DNA of 15,296 nucleotides from the NCBI GenBank assembly GCA_025350345.1, contig JANXYA010000239.1, forward strand, positions 1 to 15,296, given 5' to 3'. The notes under the pieces were generated by a model, which saw nothing but the letters and a program-made list of their open reading frames with translations, searched no databases and was not told the origin of the DNA. How positions within the stretch are numbered: position 1 is the stretch's first letter; every line of letters starts with the position of its first letter. This DNA is from Gammaproteobacteria bacterium (GTDB taxonomy: Bacteria > Pseudomonadota > Gammaproteobacteria > Steroidobacterales > Steroidobacteraceae). Below are positions 1 through 7,388 of this stretch, piece by piece. The position numbers and the translations under genes are program-made.

Positions 1-970
1 GGTGGTCTCGAAGTGGACCGGCATCCCGGTCTCCAAGATGCTCGAGGGAGAAAAGGAAAAGCTCCTGCGCATGGAGGAGGCGCTCGCCAAGCGCGTGGTC
101 GGCCAGGAAGAGGCCGTGCACATCGTGTCGAATGCCATTCGCCGCTCGCGCGCCGGGCTCGCCGATCCACGGCGGCCGAACGGCTCGTTCCTGTTCCTCG
201 GGCCCACGGGCGTAGGCAAGACCGAGCTGTGCAAGGCGCTGGCGGAGTTTCTGTTCGATACCGAAGAGGCGATGGTGCGCATCGACATGTCCGAGTTCAT
301 GGAGAAGCATTCGGTCGCGCGCCTGATCGGCGCGCCGCCTGGATACGTCGGCTACGAGGAGGGCGGGTACCTGACCGAGGCCGTGCGCCGCCGGCCCTAC
401 GCCGTGATCCTGCTCGATGAAGTCGAGAAGGCACATCCGGACGTGTTCAACGTCCTGCTGCAGGTGCTCGATGACGGACGGCTCACCGACGGGCAGGGGC
501 GCACGGTGGATTTCCGCAATACCGTCATCATCATGACCTCCAACCTCGGCTCGAGTGTCATTCACGAACTCGCCGGCGAGGGCAACTACCAGCGCATGAA
601 GAATGCGGTGATGGAAATCGTGCAGCAGAATTTCAAGCCCGAGTTCATCAACCGGATCGACGACATCGTCGTGTTCCACCCGCTGGGCACCGAGCAGATC
701 CGCGCCATCGTCGACATCCAGCTCGCGCTGCTGCGCCGCCGGCTGCACGAGCGCGACATGGAACTCACCCTCGATGACGCCGCGCGCGACTCGCTCGGGG
801 AGGCGGGGTTCGACCCGGTGTATGGCGCACGGCCGCTGAAGCGCGCCATCCAGCAGCAGATCGAGAATCCGCTGGCCCAGCGCATCCTCGCCGGCAGCTT
901 CCTGCCGGGCGATCGGATTCGCGTCGGCGTCGCCAAGGGTGAACTGACCTTCGCCAAGAGCGGACGCTGA
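1..970 (+). CDS. clpB: ClpB disaggregase, C-terminal part (5' end outside window)
   Basis: ClpB is the cytoplasmic Hsp100 ring ATPase that works with DnaK/DnaJ/GrpE to pull polypeptides out of aggregates. About 322 codons are visible and they align with the last third of E. coli ClpB (857 aa in all), so roughly 530 residues lie upstream. The reading frame is open at the left edge; its first visible codons are internal, not a start. Counting from base 2, the second nucleotide-binding domain shows a Walker A GPTGVGKT (67-74), the pore-loop motif GYVGYEEGG (114-122), a Walker B VILLDE (135-140) with the catalytic Glu, and a sensor-2 GARPLKR (275-281). These motifs separate ClpB from ClpA and ClpX; no ClpP-binding loop is seen. 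All key residues are present and the stop is a clean TGA. No T-rich terminator follows in the 76 bases before the next gene. Confidence 0.97.
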   Translation, partial: VVSKWTGIPVSKMLEGEKEKLLRMEEALAKRVVGQEEAVHIVSNAIRRSRAGLADPRRPNGSFLFLGPTGVGKTELCKALAEFLFDTEEAMVRIDMSEFMEKHSVARLIGAPPGYVGYEEGGYLTEAVRRRPYAVILLDEVEKAHPDVFNVLLQVLDDGRLTDGQGRTVDFRNTVIIMTSNLGSSVIHELAGEGNYQRMKNAVMEIVQQNFKPEFINRIDDIVVFHPLGTEQIRAIVDIQLALLRRRLHERDMELTLDDAARDSLGEAGFDPVYGARPLKRAIQQQIENPLAQRILAGSFLPGDRIRVGVAKGELTFAKSGR

Positions 971-1022
971 TCGCCGCAGGCAGCGCGGCCCATTCAGCGC
1001 AACTGCAGCCCGGCCGCCCCTA

Positions 1023-1028
1023 TATAAT
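1023..1028 (+). promoter_or_regulatory. Candidate -10 element before the fmdB-type gene
   Basis: A perfect TATAAT stands in an otherwise GC-rich gap, 19 bases before the ATG at 1047. No -35-like hexamer is found at 15-19 bp spacing, and there is no TGn extension, so it would need an activator or an UP-type contact. Initiation about 7 nt downstream would give a leader of only about 12 nt containing the Shine-Dalgarno sequence AGAGGGAAG (1036-1044). This is inference from motif matching alone. Confidence 0.4.
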
Positions 1029-1046
1029 TGGGTGCAGAGGGAAGCC

Positions 1047-1577
1047 ATGCCGTTCTACGAATACGAGTGCCCGGCCTGCAAGTACTACGCCGAGGTACTC
1101 CAGAAGATCAGCGCCAAGCCGCTGGCGAAATGCCCGTCCTGCGGGAAGAAGGGCTTCAAGCGCCTGATGTCTGCGCCGGTCTTCAGGCTCAAGGGATCGG
1201 GCTGGTACGAGACGGACTTCAAGTCGGACCAGGACAACAAGCGCAACCTCGCTGGCGCGGAACCCGAGGAGGCCAAGCCCGCGACGGATGAGAAGGACGC
1301 GGTGAAGCCCGAGGGCAAGAGTGCCGCGGACGCCGCTACAGGTGCTGGCGCTGCCAATGCCGATAAGCCGAAGGCGGACGCAGGGAGCGCCAAGGCCGAT
1401 AAGGCTGACAGGGCTGACAAGGCCGACAAGTCCGGTGGGTCGGGGTCCGGGACGGCCTCGCGGCGCGATCAGAAGCGTCCGGTGAGGGCGGCGGCGAAAC
1501 CGCCCGCCAGGGCGGGAGCGAAGCGCAAGGCGAGGAGCGCGCCCAAGCGCGCGGCGCGCAAGGGCCGGCGACGGTGA
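1047..1577 (+). CDS. FmdB-type zinc-ribbon protein with long basic tail
   Basis: The N-terminus (MPFYEYECPACKY) is typical of the FmdB/CxxC_CxxC_SSSS family. Cys8, Cys11, Cys29 and Cys32 form two CxxC knuckles expected to bind one zinc. The family is small and its role is poorly defined; the regulatory name comes from a gene near formamidase in a methylotroph. The ribbon ends near residue 60. The remaining ~115 residues are low complexity: first an acidic/basic Ala-Lys-Asp-Glu stretch, then a strongly basic Arg/Lys/Ala/Pro end, reminiscent of histone H1-like bacterial tails. Family members are often only about 70-110 aa, so the 176 aa here reflects the tail. I chose the ATG at 1047 over the in-frame GTG at 1032 because AGAGG (1036-1040) lies 6 nt upstream and family members begin at this Met. 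The stop overlaps the next start by 4 bases. fmdB-type, DUF502 and aspS genes are commonly clustered in proteobacteria. Confidence 0.9.
   Translation: MPFYEYECPACKYYAEVLQKISAKPLAKCPSCGKKGFKRLMSAPVFRLKGSGWYETDFKSDQDNKRNLAGAEPEEAKPATDEKDAVKPEGKSAADAATGAGAANADKPKADAGSAKADKADRADKADKSGGSGSGTASRRDQKRPVRAAAKPPARAGAKRKARSAPKRAARKGRRR
1392..1427 (+). repeat. Four in-frame 9-bp tandem units in the FmdB tail
   Basis: Four consecutive 9-base units, consensus AAGGCYGAY, run through this stretch. Units 1-4 start at 1392, 1401, 1410 and 1419, with one A-to-G change in unit 3. They encode Lys-Ala-Asp (three times) and Arg-Ala-Asp. Because the unit is a multiple of three, gain or loss of a copy would lengthen or shorten the tail without breaking the frame. 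Looser copies of the same tripeptide lie just upstream (about 1359-1380). Confidence 0.75.
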
Positions 1578-2275
1578 ATCGCGCGCGCCAGGTGGCCGAG
1601 GCGCGCTTGGGGCGCGCGCTGCGCCTGTATTTCATCAACGGATTGCTGATCTGGGTGCCGGTGCTGGTCACGGTGCTGGTCGTGCGCTTCATCCTGGACC
1701 TGATGGACCAGACCCTGCTGGTGCTGCCGCGCACACTGCGGCCCGATGCGCTGCTTGGGCTGCACGTGCCGGGCTTTGGGGCGTTGCTGGGCCTGCTGAT
1801 CGTGTTCCTGACCGGCCTGCTGGTGACGAACTTCATCGGCCGCGCCCTGGTGGCGATCGGGGAGGACCTGCTCGAGCGCATTCCCTTCGTGCGCGCCCTC
1901 TACAGTGGCGTCAAGAGTTTCTCCGAGACGGTGTTTTCCAAGTCCGGCAGCTCCTTCAAGAAGGTCCTGCTGGTGGAATATCCGCGCGTGGGCCTGTGGA
2001 GCATGGGGTTCCAGACCACCGACCATCTGGAAGAGATCAGTGAACGGCTCGGCGAGCCGCAGGTGTGCGTGTTCATTCCCACCACGCCCAATCCCACCTC
2101 AGGGTTCATCATTTTCGTGCCGCGCGCCAAGTGCATCGAACTGGACATGAGCATCGACAACGCCATGAAGATGATCGTGACCCTCGGGGTGGTCGGCCCC
2201 GGTTCCCATTCCGCCACCGGGACCCACGCGGCGCATCCGGCCGTAACCCTCGCCTCGCCCGGCCCGCGGGACTGA
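1574..2275 (+). CDS. DUF502 family inner-membrane protein
   Basis: This 233-residue protein matches the DUF502 family, whose biochemical function is unknown. Two hydrophobic helices (about 21-43 and 67-88) are followed by a soluble region with the family hallmarks: the IPFVRALYSGVK segment (about 103-114), and FIPTTPNPTSGF leading into FVPRAK around 168-186. The last ~25 residues are a variable Pro/Ala/Thr-rich end. It starts with GTG, and GTGA overlaps the preceding stop codon by 4 bases. With no good Shine-Dalgarno sequence of its own, it is probably translated by coupling to the fmdB-type gene. In many proteobacteria a DUF502 gene sits just upstream of aspS; here a class III aminotransferase separates them. 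The family identity is secure, but no reaction can be assigned. Confidence 0.92.
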   Translation: MNRARQVAEARLGRALRLYFINGLLIWVPVLVTVLVVRFILDLMDQTLLVLPRTLRPDALLGLHVPGFGALLGLLIVFLTGLLVTNFIGRALVAIGEDLLERIPFVRALYSGVKSFSETVFSKSGSSFKKVLLVEYPRVGLWSMGFQTTDHLEEISERLGEPQVCVFIPTTPNPTSGFIIFVPRAKCIELDMSIDNAMKMIVTLGVVGPGSHSATGTHAAHPAVTLASPGPRD

Positions 2276-2285
2276 GCGCAAAGGG

Positions 2286-3641
2286 GTGTATCCGGCCCGG
2301 GCGATCGCGGCGCTCACGGCGCGGGAGGTCCGCACCTACCAGCAATCGCACCCCGCGTCCGCGCGGCTCGCGCAACTGTCCACCCGGCACTGGCAGGGGG
2401 GCGTGCCCTTTCAGTGGATGCGGGACTGGGGGCTGCCGTTCCCCCTGTTCGTGCGCTCGGCGCGTGGCGCGACGCTCATCGATGCCGATGGCCGCAGCTA
2501 CGATGATTTCTGCCTCGGGGACACCGGTGCGATGTTCGGCCACAGCCCCGAACCCATCGCACGTGCGCTCGCCGCGCAGGGCGCTCAGGGGCTCACCGCC
2601 ATGCTGCCGGGCGAGCGGGTCGCTGCGGTGGGCGCGGCGCTGGCCGCGCGCTTTGGCTTGCCGTGCTGGCAGCTGACACTAGGCGCGAGCGATGCCAATC
2701 GCGAGGCGCTGCGCTGGGCGCGCGCCATCACGGGCCGGAGCGAGATCCTGGTGTTCAACGGCTGCTATCACGGCGCGGTCGATGAGACCCACGTGCGCCT
2801 AGGGGAGCGCGGCGCGCAGCCGCGCGCCGGCCTGCGGGGCATGCCCTTCGAGGTCAGCGCCCACACCCGGGTGGTGGAATTCAACGACCTCGCCGCGCTG
2901 GCCGCTGCGCTGGCCGACGGCGGGGTGGCCGCGGTGCTGTGCGAGCCGGCGATGACCAACATGGGCCTCGTGCTGCCCGAGAGCGGGTTCCATGCGCAGT
3001 TGCGCCAGCTCACGCGCCGGCACGGGACGGTACTGATCATCGATGAAACGCACACCCTGTCTGCCGGCCCGGGTGGCTGCACGCGGCGCGACGGCCTCGA
3101 GCCCGACGTCCTGGTCTGCGGCAAGGCGATCGCGGGCGGCATGCCCTGCGGTGTCTACGGCTACACGGAAGAGCTGCGCGCGCGCATCGAGGCCCTGCCG
3201 CCGGGTGGCGCGGACGCCCACAGCGGGCTCGGCACCACCCTCTCGGCCAATCTGCTCGCCGTGGCGGCGCTCGAGGCCTCCCTGAGCGAGGTCATGACCG
3301 ACGCGGCCTACGCGCACATGGAAGCGCGGGCGCTGCGCCTCGAACAGGGCCTCCGAGCCCAGCTCGAACGACGAGCGCTCCCCTGGACCGTGCAGCGCGT
3401 CGGTGCCCGCGTCGAGCTCGGCTTCGGGGCGAAGCCGGCCCGCAATGGGCGCGAGTCCGCCGCCGCGATGGCACCCGAGCTGGAGCGGGCCCTGCACCTG
3501 TATCTGCTGAATCGGGGCGTGCTGCTCACCCCATTCCACAACATGATGCTGCTGTCGCCCGAGACGGGCGAAAGCGCCCTGGAGAGGCTCCTGGCGGCAC
3601 TCGATGCCGCGCTGGGCGAGCTGGACGAGCTGGTGTCCTGA
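2286..3641 (+). CDS. Class III PLP-dependent aminotransferase, GSA aminomutase-like
   Basis: This 451-residue fold-type I PLP enzyme resembles glutamate-1-semialdehyde 2,1-aminomutase (HemL) and related class III transaminases. Visible landmarks are the phosphate-cup region LGASDANREALRWAR (132-146), the cofactor-stacking NGCYHG (158-163), CEPAMTNMG (219-227), IIDETHT (251-257) with Asp253 expected to contact the pyridine nitrogen, and VCGKAIAGG (277-285) with Lys280 as the Schiff-base lysine. True HemL has a DEVMTGFR-type motif where this protein has DETHTLSAGPGG, so it is probably a paralogue with another amine or aldehyde substrate rather than the haem-pathway enzyme. The substrate is unknown. 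The GTG start at 2286 is the best available, although the AAGGGG preceding it runs into the codon and leaves almost no spacing. The first in-frame ATG is at 2418 and would remove about 44 residues, including PFQW. It starts 10 nt after the DUF502 stop, so co-transcription is likely. Confidence 0.88.
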   Translation: MYPARAIAALTAREVRTYQQSHPASARLAQLSTRHWQGGVPFQWMRDWGLPFPLFVRSARGATLIDADGRSYDDFCLGDTGAMFGHSPEPIARALAAQGAQGLTAMLPGERVAAVGAALAARFGLPCWQLTLGASDANREALRWARAITGRSEILVFNGCYHGAVDETHVRLGERGAQPRAGLRGMPFEVSAHTRVVEFNDLAALAAALADGGVAAVLCEPAMTNMGLVLPESGFHAQLRQLTRRHGTVLIIDETHTLSAGPGGCTRRDGLEPDVLVCGKAIAGGMPCGVYGYTEELRARIEALPPGGADAHSGLGTTLSANLLAVAALEASLSEVMTDAAYAHMEARALRLEQGLRAQLERRALPWTVQRVGARVELGFGAKPARNGRESAAAMAPELERALHLYLLNRGVLLTPFHNMMLLSPETGESALERLLAALDAALGELDELVS

Positions 3642-3669
3642 GGTGGCCGCGGGCGGCTGCGGGGCGTGG

Positions 3670-3699
3670 TTGCGTGCCTCAAGGTCCTGCCCTTAACAT
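3670..3699 (+). promoter_or_regulatory. Weak candidate promoter for aspS
   Basis: TTGCGT (3670-3675) and TAACAT (3694-3699), 18 bp apart, match the sigma-70 consensus at 3 of 6 and 4 of 6 positions. They lie in the 100-base gap between the aminotransferase and aspS. Initiation near 3706 would give a leader of about 35 nt. The gap otherwise holds a short GC palindrome (about 3646-3657) without a T-tract, so no intrinsic terminator is evident. This is a motif match only. Confidence 0.28.
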
Positions 3700-3741
3700 C
3701 GCGCGCCTTGCCTGCTTGTGGAGCGAGACCGCGAAACGCTG

Positions 3742-5517
3742 ATGATGCGCACACACTACTGCGGAAAAGTGAACGAAACGCTGCTGGGCCAGACCGTCTC
3801 GCTGGCCGGCTGGGTGCACCGGCGGCGCGATCACGGCGGCGTGATCTTCGTGGACCTGCGCGACTCCTCCGGCCTGGTGCAGGTCGTGTGCCATCCGGAC
3901 GCACCGGCGGTGTTCGCCGACGCCGAGAAACTCCGCAATGAATTCGTGGTGCGCGTCACGGGCACGGTGCGCGAGCGGCCGGAAGGTACCGTGAACCCCA
4001 ACCTCGCCTCCGGGCGCGTCGAGATCGTCGCCACGGCGCTGGAGATCCTCAATCGCTCCGACCCGCTGCCCTTCCAGCTCGATGAGCAGGTGAGCGAGGA
4101 GGTGCGGCTCCGTTACCGCTACATCGACCTGCGCCGCGAGGTCATGAGCCAGCGGCTGCGCCAGCGCCACGCGCTCACCCGCGCCATGCGCGGCTTCCTC
4201 GATGAGCGCGGGTTCGTCGACATCGAGACGCCGATGCTGACCAAGGCGACGCCGGAGGGTGCGCGCGACTACCTCGTGCCCAGCCGCACCCACCCGGGCA
4301 AGTTCTTCGCCCTGCCGCAATCGCCGCAGCTGTTCAAGCAGCTGCTGATGATCAGCGGCTTCGATCGCTACTACCAGATCGTGCGCTGCTTTCGCGACGA
4401 GGACCTGCGCGCCGACCGGCAGCCGGATTTCACGCAACTGGACATCGAGACCAGTTTTCTCTCGCAGGAAGAGATCATCACGCTGATGAGCTCACTGGTG
4501 CGGCACCTGTTCCGCGAGGTGCTGCAGCAGGAACTGCCCGATCCCTTCCCGCGCCTGAGCTACGCGGAAGCGATGCGCCGCTACGGCTCGGACAAGCCGG
4601 ACCTGCGTATCCCGCTCGAGCTCATCGATGTCGCCGACCTGGTCGCGGGGTGCGATTTCAAGGTGTTCGCCGGGCCGGCCAACGATCGGGAGGGCCGCGT
4701 GGCGGCGCTCCGTGTGCCGGCGGGCGCTGCGATGCCGCGCTCGCAGATCGATGAGTACACCGCCTACGTGGCGCGCTACGGTGCCCGGGGCCTCGCCTAT
4801 GTGAAGGTGAACGAGCGGGCCCGCGGGCGCGAGGGCCTGCAGTCCCCGATCGTCAAATTCCTCGATGACCGGGCGGTGGCCGGGATCCTCGAGCGCACCG
4901 GTGCGGTCGATGGCGACCTGGTGTTCTTCGGCGCCGATCGCGCCAAGGTGGTCAACGACGCGCTCGGTGCGCTGCGCCTGAAGATCGGCCAGGACCTGAA
5001 GCTCGTGGCCCCGGGCTGGCGGGCGCTGTGGGTCGTGGATTTCCCGATGTTCAGTCGTGACGAGGAGGCGAAGCGCTGGGTCGCCATGCACCATCCCTTC
5101 ACCGCGCCGAAGGTGCCCGATGCCGCCGCCCTCAAGGCCGACCCGGGCGCCGCGCTCGCGCAGGCCTACGACCTGGTGCTCAACGGCTCGGAAGTCGGCG
5201 GCGGATCGGTGCGCATCTTTCGCGAGGACCTGCAGTCCGCGGTGTTCGAGCTGCTCGGGATCGGGCCACAGGAGGCGCGGCTCAAGTTCGGGTTCCTGCT
5301 CGATGCGCTGCGCTACGGCGCGCCGCCCCACGGCGGCATCGCCTTCGGGCTCGATCGCCTGGCGATGCTGATGGCCGGCGCGGACAGCATCCGCGAGGTC
5401 ATCGCCTTCCCCAAGACGCAGACCGCGGCCTGCCCGCTCACCGACGCGCCCACTGAAGTCAGTGAGCAGCAGCTGCGCGAGCTGCACATCCGACTGCGCC
5501 AGCCGCCGCCGGCCTGA
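3742..5517 (+). CDS. aspS: Aspartyl-tRNA synthetase, likely non-discriminating (Asp/Asn)
   Basis: This class IIb synthetase charges tRNA-Asp with aspartate in the cytoplasm. The 591-residue form matches the usual bacterial length (E. coli 590). It shows the N-terminal OB-fold anticodon domain (about 1-110), motif 1 around 160-170, TPEGARDYLVPSR (170-182), motif 2 FRDED (217-221), the bacterial GAD insertion (about 280-420), and motif 3 GIAFGLDR (532-539). The start is set at the ATG at 3742, giving MMRTHYCG as in Pseudomonas AspRS. The GTG at 3718 would add eight residues without homology and has no ribosome site; the ATG at 3745 is the other option. His31 and Gly82 are the residues linked in P. 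aeruginosa AspRS to charging both tRNA-Asp and tRNA-Asn. Such an enzyme makes Asp-tRNA-Asn, which the amidotransferase GatCAB converts to Asn-tRNA. The enzyme identity is certain; the dual specificity is inferred. The stop overlaps the next ATG by one base. Confidence 0.97.
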   Translation: MMRTHYCGKVNETLLGQTVSLAGWVHRRRDHGGVIFVDLRDSSGLVQVVCHPDAPAVFADAEKLRNEFVVRVTGTVRERPEGTVNPNLASGRVEIVATALEILNRSDPLPFQLDEQVSEEVRLRYRYIDLRREVMSQRLRQRHALTRAMRGFLDERGFVDIETPMLTKATPEGARDYLVPSRTHPGKFFALPQSPQLFKQLLMISGFDRYYQIVRCFRDEDLRADRQPDFTQLDIETSFLSQEEIITLMSSLVRHLFREVLQQELPDPFPRLSYAEAMRRYGSDKPDLRIPLELIDVADLVAGCDFKVFAGPANDREGRVAALRVPAGAAMPRSQIDEYTAYVARYGARGLAYVKVNERARGREGLQSPIVKFLDDRAVAGILERTGAVDGDLVFFGADRAKVVNDALGALRLKIGQDLKLVAPGWRALWVVDFPMFSRDEEAKRWVAMHHPFTAPKVPDAAALKADPGAALAQAYDLVLNGSEVGGGSVRIFREDLQSAVFELLGIGPQEARLKFGFLLDALRYGAPPHGGIAFGLDRLAMLMAGADSIREVIAFPKTQTAACPLTDAPTEVSEQQLRELHIRLRQPPPA

Positions 5518-6146
5518 TGAGCGCCGCCGTTGTCTACGTGCACGGCTTGTGGCTCTCGGGTCACGAGGCCTTCCTGCTGCGGCGCCGGCTGGAGAAGGAG
5601 CGCGGTTACGAGTGGCACGCCTTCGGCTACGCCTCCACGCTCCTCACCATGGGCGAGATTGCCGACGCGCTCAATGACTACATCGCCACGCTGCTCGCGC
5701 CGCAGGTGCACCTGCTCGGCCACAGCTTAGGCGGCATCGCCATCCTGCGCTGCCTGGAACGCCACCCGCAGCAACCCCCGGGGCGCGCGGTACTCATGGG
5801 CACGCCCTGCCAGCCGAGCCACGCGGCGAACTCCCTGACGCGCTTTCGCTTCGGCCGCACGATGCTCGGGCCCGCCGCGGGCGAGGAGCTGCTGCACGCT
5901 CACCAGCGCCGCTGGACGCAGGAGCGGGAGCTCGGGATCATTGCCGGCAACCAGCCGATCAGCCTCGCGCGATTGATGACCGACTTCACTGAACCGAATG
6001 ACGGTACGGTGGCGGTCTCCGAAACCCTGCTGCCGGGCGCCACGGCGCACATCGTCCTGCCGGTGAGCCACACGGGCATGCTGCTCTCGGCGCGCGTGGC
6101 GCACGAAGTCGGTCAGTTCTTCGACAACGGCCGCTTCGGCCCCTAG
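5517..6146 (+). CDS. Small alpha/beta-fold serine hydrolase
   Basis: This 209-residue protein has a complete catalytic triad: Ser70 in the nucleophile elbow GHSLGG (68-73), Asp162 in PNDGTV (160-165) and His185 in SHTG (184-187). The early YVHGLW (7-12) supplies the usual oxyanion-hole HG. The layout resembles lipase/PGAP1-like hydrolases with a minimal lid, but nothing fixes the substrate; an ester or lipid is a guess. There is no signal peptide or membrane helix, so it is probably cytoplasmic. The ATG shares one base with the aspS stop (TGATG) and has no clear Shine-Dalgarno sequence, so translation probably depends on ribosomes finishing aspS. Its 3' end holds a small hairpin (GGCCG/CGGCC, 6129-6141) lacking a T-tract. 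Confidence 0.87.
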   Translation: MSAAVVYVHGLWLSGHEAFLLRRRLEKERGYEWHAFGYASTLLTMGEIADALNDYIATLLAPQVHLLGHSLGGIAILRCLERHPQQPPGRAVLMGTPCQPSHAANSLTRFRFGRTMLGPAAGEELLHAHQRRWTQERELGIIAGNQPISLARLMTDFTEPNDGTVAVSETLLPGATAHIVLPVSHTGMLLSARVAHEVGQFFDNGRFGP

Positions 6147-6163
6147 GCGCTGCGGAGCTCTCC

Positions 6164-7387
6164 ATGACACGTACCCTCCTCGCGCTCGGCCTGGGCTTCT
6201 GCGCCGCCTGCGCTCCCGCACTGTCTTCCGCGCCGGGCACGGTGCCTGGCGGTCACTATCTGGTGGTCTGGGCGGGCGACAAGGCCCACCTGGGGAACGA
6301 TTTCCTCGCGGTGATCGACGCGGACCCCACCTCGGCCTCCTACGGGCACATCGTGACGAGCCTGGCGACGGACCAGCGATCGGTGCGTGTGCATCACACC
6401 GAATACACGATGCCGGCGAGCGGCATGCTCTTCGCCAACGATCACGACGTCGGCCGGACGTTCATCTTCGACGTGCGCGACCCGCTGCACCCGAAGGTGG
6501 TGACCTCGTTCACCGACATGGCCGGCTACATGCATCCGCATTCCTACGTGCGGCTGCCCAACGGGCATGTGCTCGCGACCTTCCAGCACGTGCACCACGC
6601 CGGTACGGAAGGGCATAGCGGCAAGAGCGGCGGCCTGGTGGAGATTGACGACAGCGGCAAGGTGGTGCGCTCGGCCAGCAGCGCGGATCCGGCCTTCGGC
6701 GCGGCGCTCCTGATGCCCTACAGCCTCGTGGTGCTCCCCAGGCTCGATCGGGTGGTGAGCACGAACTCCTCCATGCACGATGAGGATATCTTCAGCGGCG
6801 TGACCTACCAGGTGTGGCGCCTGTCGGATCTTAAGCTGCTGCGGACGGCGTACTTCGATGTCGGGGAGAATCGCTACGCCCAGATCAGTCCCGAGGAGCC
6901 GCGCCTGGGGCCGGACGGATCCGTCCTGGTGCAGACGCTCGGCTGCGGGATCGAGCGCATCACCGGCGTGGAAAAGAGCGAACCGGCATCGAAGCTCGTC
7001 TACACCTTTCCCGGCAACTGGTGTGGGGTACCGAGCATCGTCGGGCACTTTCTCGTGCAGAGCGTGCCGGCCGTGCACGGGTTCATCGTGCTGGATATCG
7101 CCGATGCGGCCCAGCCGCGCGAAGTGTCGCGACTATCCTTGAGCGATACCTACAGTCCGCACTGGACGGCGTGGGACCCGCAGACGCAGCGCCTCGTGGC
7201 GACCTCGGGCGAGACCCCGGACGATCGGACGTACCTGCTGCTGCTGGACCAGAAGACAGGTGCGCTCAGCGTGGATACAGCCTTTCGTGATTCGGACGGG
7301 CTGCCCGGCTTCAGCTTCGCCGAGCGCGAGTGGCCGCATGGCTGGAAGGGCGTGGGCTATCCCCACGGCGCCGTGTTCACCCGCTGA
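6164..7387 (+). CDS. Exported beta-propeller-like protein, distantly SBP56/methanethiol oxidase-like
   Basis: The 407-residue product begins with a signal-like segment: Arg3, a hydrophobic stretch 5-15, then an Ala/Ser-rich cleavage region around 19-23. CAAC (13-16) resembles a lipobox but lacks the usual Leu at -3, so periplasmic export by signal peptidase I is preferred over a lipoprotein. The mature part shows repeated beta-strand blade patterns such as DFLAVIDADP (46-55), FIFDVRDPLHP (100-110) and FIVLDIADAAQP (307-318), as in selenium-binding protein/methanethiol oxidase and YncE-like propellers. Histidine motifs recur: VHH (76-78), MHPHS (123-127), HVHH (142-145), SMHDED (203-208), SPHW (331-334), WPHG (390-393) and YPHG (399-402). 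These could line a metal centre, as in copper-dependent methanethiol oxidase, but that is inference. GGAG (6154-6157), six bases before the ATG, supports the start. The stop is one base from the mutS stop on the other strand. Confidence 0.8.
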   Translation: MTRTLLALGLGFCAACAPALSSAPGTVPGGHYLVVWAGDKAHLGNDFLAVIDADPTSASYGHIVTSLATDQRSVRVHHTEYTMPASGMLFANDHDVGRTFIFDVRDPLHPKVVTSFTDMAGYMHPHSYVRLPNGHVLATFQHVHHAGTEGHSGKSGGLVEIDDSGKVVRSASSADPAFGAALLMPYSLVVLPRLDRVVSTNSSMHDEDIFSGVTYQVWRLSDLKLLRTAYFDVGENRYAQISPEEPRLGPDGSVLVQTLGCGIERITGVEKSEPASKLVYTFPGNWCGVPSIVGHFLVQSVPAVHGFIVLDIADAAQPREVSRLSLSDTYSPHWTAWDPQTQRLVATSGETPDDRTYLLLLDQKTGALSVDTAFRDSDGLPGFSFAEREWPHGWKGVGYPHGAVFTR

Positions 7388-7388
7388 A

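Noticed and set aside
3646..3657. GCCGC-GG-GCGGC palindrome after the aminotransferase
   Set aside because: The two-base loop is sterically poor, there is no T-tract, and the match is likely compositional.
6129..6141. GGCCG/CGGCC hairpin at the end of the hydrolase gene as a terminator
   Set aside because: It is inside the coding region and followed by GC-rich sequence rather than T residues; such short palindromes are expected by chance at this GC content.
6176..6212. Lipoprotein signal on the propeller protein
   Set aside because: CAAC has the right Cys but Cys rather than Leu/Val/Ile at -3, so the lipobox is not convincing.
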